Shown here in pieces: positions 58,872 to 64,000 of a stretch of DNA of 64,000 nucleotides. Within the stretch, counting starts at the first letter, position 1. Every line of letters begins with the position of its first letter. The stretch spans positions 124,001 to 188,000 of the forward strand of contig NZ_WTWX01000005.1 of the NCBI RefSeq assembly GCF_009870785.1, written 5' to 3'. This stretch comes from Paenibacillus sp. An7. Its GTDB lineage: Bacteria > Bacillota > Bacilli > Paenibacillales > Paenibacillaceae. The notes below the pieces were generated by a model that was not told the DNA's origin, made no database searches, and worked only from the letters and a program-made list of their open reading frames with translations. Position numbers and translations under genes: made by a program.

Positions 58872-59723
58872 CGTACTCTGATATGAGCTCATTGCATGTT
58901 TCAATGTATCCAGTGCTTCTTGATACTCTAATTGATCCCTATCATTCTGTGCCAATTTCTTACGCATTGTTAGTTCATCTTGAAACTGTGCTACAAGATC
59001 AGATATTTGAGCAATAGGCTGAGGCTGAGCTGCATTGGGTAATGCCTTGCTCCCGGTTTGGACTGTCAATTTACCTTTACTGTCTACTTGTCCTATAAAA
59101 ACATGTTTGAGGGGGATGTGCAAATCTCTGAGTTGCTTGTGAACCCAGCTTTCATTGAATTCTGTATCTTTCAGCGTATCAGACATGATCCGTCCATCAA
59201 TTATGATGGTTTTAGGCTCTTTTTCTTTTGCTAGTCGATATCCAAGTGCATCTGCGGTAAGCGGTTGAAATTCCTTTTTCAACATTACATTAATTTCACC
59301 GCTCTGCTCCATAATAGCAAACTCTACATCCGCTACGCGGTAAACATCCTTCTTACGTAGCTGTTCTAAAAATTCATCAACCGTTAGTTTTTCTTTGCGT
59401 AAATTATCAGCATTTAGTGCACCATTTTCTATGAGGATCGTTGACTTTCCATCAACTATATCTCGGAATTTTTTGTTTTTCATAGTGAAATACTCAGCTC
59501 CAACAGACATTACAATCCATACTGTCAAAGCGACAAATCCCAAGTACCAGGAGCTGTCCAAGTCCAGTGAGATATATCCAACCAAGTTACCTAGTGTAAT
59601 CCCAGTAATATACTCAAAAAGGGACAGTTGGGATATTTGGCGCTTACCCAATATTTTGGTGATAATAAAAAGTACAGTAACGGCTGAAAGTGTTCGGAGG
59701 GCAACTTCAATCCAATCCGGCAT
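58860..59723 (-). CDS. YetF-like DUF421 membrane protein
   Basis: This 287-residue protein has three N-terminal transmembrane helices and two copies of the cytosolic DUF421 (YetF/YcaP) fold, with GKSTILIENGALNADNLRKEKL and KTIIIDGRIMSDTLKDTEFNESW. DUF421 proteins are widespread in spore formers, and some act in germination or sporulation; no function can be given here. AGGAGG precedes the ATG. Confidence 0.88.
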   Translation of the reverse strand: MPDWIEVALRTLSAVTVLFIITKILGKRQISQLSLFEYITGITLGNLVGYISLDLDSSWYLGFVALTVWIVMSVGAEYFTMKNKKFRDIVDGKSTILIENGALNADNLRKEKLTVDEFLEQLRKKDVYRVADVEFAIMEQSGEINVMLKKEFQPLTADALGYRLAKEKEPKTIIIDGRIMSDTLKDTEFNESWVHKQLRDLHIPLKHVFIGQVDSKGKLTVQTGSKALPNAAQPQPIAQISDLVAQFQDELTMRKKLAQNDRDQLEYQEALDTLKHAMSSYQSTTKP

Positions 59724-59778
59724 GTAACAATACCTCCTGCTTTTCTCATTCCCTAATGAATCTTGATTTAATAAGAAA

Positions 59779-59827
59779 GTAACGAAAGGTAAAGCTAGAA
59801 GCTATTCAGCCCTAAACCTTTCGTTAC
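59779..59827 (-). terminator. Terminator of pyk
   Basis: GTAACGAAAGGT pairs perfectly with ACCTTTCGTTAC around a long loop; TTTCTT follows on the minus strand. Confidence 0.7.
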
Positions 59828-59853
59828 TGAGTCCTATTTATTTGCTTAGAATC

Positions 59854-61269
59854 CTAGACTTGTACAATTTTAATTAGATTCGTTGTGCCTGAAATCCCGA
59901 TTGGTACACCAGCAGAGAGAACCACGGTATCTCCAGATGAGATAAATCCTTTGGTAGCTGCATTCCGGGTAATGGATTCAAACATCTCATCCGTCGAGTT
60001 TACTTTTTCCCCAAGGTACGGGAAAACTCCTGAGAAGAGGCATATTTGAGACAGCACTTTTTCATTAGAAGTAATGGCCAAGATCGGAGCTTTTGGACGA
60101 TATTTTGATATAACTTTTGCCGTAAATCCACTTCCGGTGGAAGCGATGATCACTTTAGCATTTAGTTCCAGGGAAGCACTTACGGCACTTTGACTGATCA
60201 CTTCTGTAATATTGGTTGCATGTTGTTCCCGCTTTTTGAAGAAATTATCGCGGTAATCAATTAAGGATTCTGCTTTTAGGGCAACAGCTGCCATGGTCTT
60301 AACTGATTCGAGTGGATATTTACCGGCTGCCGATTCACCGGATAACATGACAACGTCTGCACCCTGAAGCACCGCGTTCGATACATCACTTACTTCGGCC
60401 CGGGTTGGACGTGGATTGACCTGCATTGAATCCAGCATGTGAGTAGCTACAATCACCGGTTTACCTGCCAGATTACACTGCTTGATAATATCAATCTGCA
60501 TCATCGGTACATCTTCGATGGGAACTTCAACCCCAAGATCACCACGGGCAATCATCACACCATCAGAGGCTTCAATAATTTCTTTGATATTGTCAACGCC
60601 TTCTTGGTTTTCAATCTTGGAATAGATCTGAACATGTTCTGCCTGATTTTTTTTCAGTATGGCCCGGATCTCTTCCACATCTGCTGCTTTACGTACAAAT
60701 GACGCTGCAATCATCTCTATGTTATTTTCGAGACCAAAAGCAATATGTTTTTTATCACGCTCGGTTACACCCGGAAGCGTCGTTTTGATCCCAGGCAGGT
60801 TCACCCCTTTTCTTGGCTTCAGAACGCCTCCGTTTAAGATTTGGCAGTATATTTCCGTACCTTCTACCTTCTTTACATGTAAGGCAACGAGTCCATCATC
60901 AATGAGAATGGTATCTCCCGGATTTACGACCTCATTCATTTCCGCGTAATTGACACCAATCCGGTGAACTTCTCCTAGAATCTCCTCGGTCGTCAAGATC
61001 AGTTCTTTCCCTGTTTCCAAAGTGACAGAAGCCTCTTTGAGTTTACCAATCCGTATTTCCGGTCCTTTAATATCCAGCATAATGGGGATAAAAGTTCCGA
61101 GATCTTTCGCTGCTGATCTAACGCGTTCCATACGATTCACATGCTCTTCCAGCTCTCCATGAGCCATATTTATCCGAGCTACGGTCATTCCAGACTGTAT
61201 CATTTGTTTCAGTAAGTCGATGGAATCACAGGCGGGTCCCATGGTACATATGATTTTTGTTTTCAACAT
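59854..61269 (-). CDS. pyk: Pyruvate kinase
   Basis: This 471-residue enzyme makes ATP and pyruvate from phosphoenolpyruvate. Signature stretches are TKIICTMGPACDS, ARINMAHGE, LDIKGPEIRIG, MIARGDLGVEVPIEDVPM and LSGESAAGKYPLE. It lacks the extra C-terminal PEP-utiliser domain (about 110 residues) present in B. subtilis Pyk. The ATG at 61269 follows GAGGAG; a longer upstream frame has no site. Confidence 0.98.
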   Translation of the reverse strand: MLKTKIICTMGPACDSIDLLKQMIQSGMTVARINMAHGELEEHVNRMERVRSAAKDLGTFIPIMLDIKGPEIRIGKLKEASVTLETGKELILTTEEILGEVHRIGVNYAEMNEVVNPGDTILIDDGLVALHVKKVEGTEIYCQILNGGVLKPRKGVNLPGIKTTLPGVTERDKKHIAFGLENNIEMIAASFVRKAADVEEIRAILKKNQAEHVQIYSKIENQEGVDNIKEIIEASDGVMIARGDLGVEVPIEDVPMMQIDIIKQCNLAGKPVIVATHMLDSMQVNPRPTRAEVSDVSNAVLQGADVVMLSGESAAGKYPLESVKTMAAVALKAESLIDYRDNFFKKREQHATNITEVISQSAVSASLELNAKVIIASTGSGFTAKVISKYRPKAPILAITSNEKVLSQICLFSGVFPYLGEKVNSTDEMFESITRNAATKGFISSGDTVVLSAGVPIGISGTTNLIKIVQV

Positions 61270-61400
61270 TTTACTTCTCCTCACAATGTTTTGATTATCA
61301 AGCAAATTATGAACTTAAGCATCCTATTCATACCAAGTATGTGTACTCATCCAGTAAATCATGTAAAAGTAAACTTCCTTTTATTGTGTATGAACATAAT

Positions 61401-61440
61401 AAAAAAACCGGCATAGAGGTATGAAACCCTCATGCCGGTA
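61401..61440 (-). terminator. Terminator of the CD3324-like gene
   Basis: ACCGGCATGAGG pairs with CCTCTATGCCGGT and TTTTTTT follows on the minus strand. Confidence 0.92.
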
Positions 61441-61451
61441 AATCGTATTCA

Positions 61452-61718
61452 CTACCATGTTTTCACAACAATTTTACGAATGCTTTCACTTGAAAGATGA
61501 TATTTCTGAACAAGCTCAGGTACGGTCCATCCCTTGGAATAATGAAGAGTGATTTCTGCGTTACGCTGAGCCAGCTCCTTGCGGGCTCCACTTTTTTCAC
61601 CCCATCTTGCTCGTTCTTCGGTAGCTTTTGGTATATAGATCAGATCACCCTGGATATATTTTTGAATCTCTTTTAACAGGCTAGGGGGAAGCGCTTCTCT
61701 TCCATTTTTGTACCTCAC
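61452..61718 (-). CDS. CD3324-family small HTH protein
   Basis: This 88-residue protein starts MRYKNGREALPPSLLKEIQKYI, continues LIYIPK, and has a C-terminal helix-turn-helix (WTVPELVQKYHLSSESIRKIV). It belongs to the CD3324/Mor-type group of small DNA-binding proteins, of unknown targets. The GTG at 61718 has GAGGAGG ten bases upstream. It overlaps the end of an upstream small ORF by 38 bases. Confidence 0.85.
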   Translation of the reverse strand: MRYKNGREALPPSLLKEIQKYIQGDLIYIPKATEERARWGEKSGARKELAQRNAEITLHYSKGWTVPELVQKYHLSSESIRKIVVKTW

Positions 61719-61791
61719 GATAAAGGTCCTCCTCGAATACGGATATGGTTGATCTCAAATTTTGTTCCCATGCGCTATATAAATTTTGCAT
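61681..61791 (-). CDS. Small ORF overlapping the CD3324-like gene
   Basis: A 36-codon frame starts at the ATG at 61791 behind a perfect AAAGGAGG seven bases upstream. The peptide begins MQNLYSAWEQNL and is amphipathic (SVFEEDLYREVQKWK). It overlaps the next gene by 38 bases in another frame, which suggests translational coupling. No family recognised. Confidence 0.5.
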   Translation of the reverse strand: MQNLYSAWEQNLRSTISVFEEDLYREVQKWKRSASP

Positions 61792-61852
61792 GTTTACGCC
61801 TCCTTTCGATTGGTTGGTTTTAGAATCCACTGCGAGCTATGCCGCTTAAAAA

Positions 61853-61885
61853 CAAAAAAACCTTGGATCTATTTTGCTCCAAAGG
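61853..61885 (-). terminator. Terminator between the two small ORFs
   Basis: CCTTTGGA pairs with TCCAAGG around a ten-base loop, then TTTTTTT on the minus strand. It should end the transcript that carries the small ORF at 61991. Confidence 0.7.
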
Positions 61886-61990
61886 TAGTTCATTACTTAT
61901 AAACATATGTGCAGTGCTGCTTTGACTTGGCTTAGAAGTTAAAATATCCTGCTCAAATCCGAGTAACTCAGCTGCATTACAGATGATCAT

Positions 61991-62056
61991 TCATCTATGA
62001 CACCTTGGTTTTTTCGTATGAAATTGTGGTATTTGAATGTACTGATATGTCAACAT
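61991..62056 (-). CDS. 21-codon small ORF
   Basis: The ATG at 62056 has AGGAGGAAGCGAC in front (seven-base spacing). The peptide begins MLTYQYIQIPQFH and ends basic (KKPRCHR). It lies between a clear promoter/leader hairpin (62095-62165) and a terminator (61853), so a small transcription unit is likely. Function unknown. Confidence 0.45.
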   Translation of the reverse strand: MLTYQYIQIPQFHTKKPRCHR

Positions 62057-62094
62057 GTCGCTTCCTCCTATCTTTGTTTTTAGATATGTAATCA

Positions 62095-62125
62095 AATCAA
62101 TTTCATAACTCTTATGAAATTGATT
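62095..62125. repeat. 14-bp palindrome shared with the 44.6-kb element
   Basis: AATCAATTTCATAA-ctc-TTATGAAATTGATT is a perfect inverted repeat with a three-base spacer. The same 17 bases (AATCAATTTCATAACTC) and the same right arm occur at 44588-44705 with 88 bases between the arms. At this copy it starts about five bases after the predicted transcription start, so it would form a 5' leader hairpin. Confidence 0.65.
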
Positions 62126-62136
62126 AATCTACATTT

Positions 62137-62165
62137 ATTATAATTTTGGAAGTTCGGATATACAA
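62137..62165 (-). promoter_or_regulatory. Promoter of the small-ORF unit
   Basis: TTGTAT (62160-62165), 17 bases, TATAAT (62137-62142) on the minus strand. Confidence 0.65.
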
Positions 62166-62418
62166 CCATTATATTTTATAATTCCCTTTTTTTTCAAATT
62201 GAGTGGTTATAAAGAGAGGAGAGACATATGTCCTCCCCTCTTATCAATGCTTCTTTCGCCTAAGCGAAAGTCACCTCACGGTTTTTGATCAAATGGATCA
62301 TCTCCTTTCAGAAAGAATTTCGTCGGCCCGACAACCACATTATAACTCCCTTCTGCCAAGAAGAGACAGTGAAAGAAACGTTATAATTAATCTTTACCTG
62401 ACTGATCTTATTTTAACT
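62166..62418. other. Hairpin-rich intergenic stretch
   Basis: Of the 700 bases between the CD3324-like gene and the next gene, this part holds no supported gene. It has a near-palindrome around GGACATATGTC (62215-62241), a CTTTCGC/GCGAAAG hairpin (62253-62270) and short frames of 10-13 codons near GAGGAG-like sites. A plus-strand frame here has no support. Confidence 0.4.
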
Positions 62419-62892
62419 TCAAGGCACCGTGTTCAGCACAACTTTGTGGTCTTGGTTATATGTAATTTTATAGGCAATAACACCAGGCAGTAATTTACTC
62501 ATTTCTTCTTCCGTCAGCTGACTCGTATCAAGTAAAAATTCTCCCTTTACATGAAGACTCTCTTTTTTCTTTAGAACCCGATCATAGATAAGAATCTGTT
62601 TCTCTGGGTGAATTTGCAGGTTTGCTGCCTCAACGGAAAGAATCGGTTCTACCGAATGAATCCTTAGAGACTGATGGGTATGATTCTCTATGGTCCCTGA
62701 ATAAGATAAGGTCACTTCATGCTGAGGTCGATCAGGGATAGACTCTCCGAATCCACTGATGAGGAGCAGCTTCTCATTCATAGGATCAGTCCCTGCCATT
62801 TGTATCATTTTCGTTAATAAGATAAAAATTCCGAGCAACATTAATACGACTCCGCCGAACGTTCTCTTGTTAGATAGTATAGTGCTCACCAT
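62419..62892 (-). CDS. Membrane-anchored protein of unknown function
   Basis: This 157-residue protein has one N-terminal transmembrane helix (FGGVVLMLLGIFILLTKMI) and an extracytosolic domain rich in beta strands (EVTLSYSGTIENHTHQSLRIHSVEPIL). I do not recognise the family. The ATG at 62892 follows GGGGGTGGGA. It stands alone between the hairpin-rich region and yitT. Confidence 0.65.
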   Translation of the reverse strand: MVSTILSNKRTFGGVVLMLLGIFILLTKMIQMAGTDPMNEKLLLISGFGESIPDRPQHEVTLSYSGTIENHTHQSLRIHSVEPILSVEAANLQIHPEKQILIYDRVLKKKESLHVKGEFLLDTSQLTEEEMSKLLPGVIAYKITYNQDHKVVLNTVP

Positions 62893-62934
62893 TCCCACCC
62901 CCTTCTAATTCCTAAACTTCTCCTATTACTAAAA

Positions 62935-62978
62935 ATCACACTATCTTAACATCACGATCTTAGCATCACTATCTTAAC
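62935..62978. repeat. Three tandem copies of a 14-16 base unit
   Basis: ATCAC followed by ACTATCTTAAC, GATCTTAGC and TATCTTAAC in turn makes three near-identical units upstream of the gene at 62419. Confidence 0.5.
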
Positions 62979-62997
62979 AAACTTCCGCAACGAAAAA

Positions 62998-63020
62998 ACG
63001 CCTGGATTCCTCCAGACGCT
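62998..63020 (-). terminator. Terminator of yitT
   Basis: AGCGTCTGGA-ggaa-TCCAGGCGT followed by TTTTTCG on the minus strand. Confidence 0.9.
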
Positions 63021-63053
63021 AGTCTTCATTTCTATTTACTTGTAGCCCTTTAA

Positions 63054-63890
63054 CTAGGAACCTCCTGTACTCGATGGATGCACGTTTACTCCCGCTAAGC
63101 TCCGCTGGCTATTCGTTAGAATAGCTTTTGCAGGTTTCGGGGCAGGCTGTACAACCGGTACGGTGGATGAAATTTTCACTTTATCTTGTATTGCTTGTTT
63201 ATATGGTACACTTGGCACTGTTTCTGTTTTAGGATGAGACTGATTAGACCCTTGTGTCACCAAAGTAATTAATTTACCTGATATCCAAACAGCAAGGATA
63301 GTATACAGCGTCTCTTTCAGCGGCATAAAAGCAAGAGATACTACCAAAACCACTGCATCCATCAAAAAGAATACAGTACCTATCTTAAACCGGCTCCGCT
63401 GACTTATGAGTACCGCTAGAATATCGTCTCCACCGGTCGCACTGCCGCTTCGAATGACGAGTCCTGCACCGATCCCCGTTAAAATACCAGAGAAGATGGC
63501 TGCAGCAAGCAAGCTTCCGTGCAAATCAATGACAAGCGGAGAATATCTCTCGCACCATTCATAAAACAAGGAGAACGATATGGCTCCTAATAATGCTTTG
63601 TACATATATTTACGTCCCATCAAATACCAAGCAATCAGAATAATTGGCAGATCAAGCAGTAAAGAAGTAAGCGCAGCCGGCCATCCAGCTATATAACTTC
63701 CCAGCAGGGCAAGCCCTACAAATCCACCTTCTGATAAATGATTGACATAATTAATATGATAAAACGCAAATGCCATCAGCATAGTTCCAAACATCATAAT
63801 ACCTGTGCTTTTCAAAAAAGCAGGCAGTGCAGGAGCTTTATTATCATACCTCTCAGTTTCTTTCTTTCGCAGTTGTTCCATTGTCCTCAT
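63054..63890 (-). CDS. YitT-family membrane protein
   Basis: This 278-residue protein has about five to six transmembrane helices of the YitT/DUF161 type (TGIMMFGTMLMAFAFYHINY; LVIRSGSATGGDDILAVLIS, the family signature). The C-terminus is a Pro/Val/Lys-rich tail rather than the DUF2179 domain usual in larger members. Function is unknown. The ATG at 63890 follows GAGGG; a small ORF overlaps its first 38 bases. Confidence 0.88.
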   Translation of the reverse strand: MRTMEQLRKKETERYDNKAPALPAFLKSTGIMMFGTMLMAFAFYHINYVNHLSEGGFVGLALLGSYIAGWPAALTSLLLDLPIILIAWYLMGRKYMYKALLGAISFSLFYEWCERYSPLVIDLHGSLLAAAIFSGILTGIGAGLVIRSGSATGGDDILAVLISQRSRFKIGTVFFLMDAVVLVVSLAFMPLKETLYTILAVWISGKLITLVTQGSNQSHPKTETVPSVPYKQAIQDKVKISSTVPVVQPAPKPAKAILTNSQRSLAGVNVHPSSTGGS

Positions 63891-63981
63891 ACAGATTCCC
63901 TCGCATTATTAGTAGTTTGGTCGATAGACCGTACCTATGCGGGAGGAGCTCTATTGAGGAATTCATCCTTCGAATTTTCAT
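63853..63981 (-). CDS. Possible small ORF overlapping yitT
   Basis: A 42-codon frame starts at the ATG at 63981 with AAGGAG nine bases upstream. The peptide starts MKIRRMNSSIELL. It overlaps the yitT start in another frame, like the small ORF at 61681. Only the site strength supports it. Confidence 0.3.
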   Translation of the reverse strand: MKIRRMNSSIELLPHRYGLSTKLLIMRGNLYEDNGTTAKERN

Positions 63982-64000
63982 TTATAACCTCTCCTTACGC

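Noticed and set aside
62203-62493. 96-codon plus-strand frame
   Set aside because: It runs antisense into the gene at 62419, lacks a ribosome site and crosses hairpins.

Overview
The window reads as the chromosome of an endospore-forming, low-to-moderate GC Bacillota, most likely Paenibacillus or a close relative. This is an inference from gene content and order. The block recN-argR-tlyA-dxs-ispA-xseB-xseA-folD-nusB-asp23-accC-accB-spoIIIA-yqhV-efp-papA-yqhR-yqhQ-mntR follows the Bacillus subtilis order closely. Paenibacillus-like touches are copper-amine-oxidase N-domain secreted proteins, an aspartate kinase beside efp, and DUF2273/AmaP genes next to asp23. There are no rRNA or tRNA genes, insertion sequences, prophage or CRISPR arrays.

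Layout. 1-20 kb: a long leftward run carrying DNA repair (recN, xseAB), arginine control (argR), rRNA methylation (tlyA), isoprenoid precursors (dxs, ispA), folate C1 metabolism (folD), nusB, cell-envelope stress (asp23/amaP), malonyl-CoA synthesis (accBC) and the SpoIIIAA-AH sporulation channel behind a SigE-like promoter. 18-28 kb: a comB-type phosphatase, aspartate kinase with an upstream small ORF, efp, papA, yqhR/Q/P, a GHL10 glycosidase, mntR, spore photoproduct lyase and ccdA. 28-35 kb: a zinc island with znuABC, a Zur operator and zur itself, enclosing metG under a methionine T-box. 37-45 kb: an anaerobic fermentation island (pflB-pflA, adhE, fnr) tied together by FNR boxes. 44-47 kb: a lipoprotein flanked by related palindromic repeats, an unknown gene, a YodB-like redox regulator and a structured RNA candidate. 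47-54.5 kb: a sugar catabolism cluster (ThuA-like, two sugar-phosphate-isomerase-like TIM barrels, three Gfo/Idh/MocA dehydrogenases, one AraC regulator). 54.5-64 kb: assorted genes (TVP38, MsrAB, Amj, YdaT, ROK kinase, YetF-like, pyruvate kinase, CD3324-like HTH, YitT) with several overlooked small ORFs.

Most interesting points. (1) An apparently independent transcript at about 47.02-47.18 kb has its own promoter and terminator, a short internal reading frame and two mutually exclusive folds; it looks like a riboswitch, attenuator or sRNA of a class I do not recognise. (2) A shared 14-bp inverted repeat occurs at 44.6 and 62.1 kb, with a third partial copy at 45.5 kb. (3) Several small ORFs with strong ribosome binding sites lie upstream of annotated genes. 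(4) LexA-type dyads lie in front of recN and of a membrane-anchored protein of unknown function.
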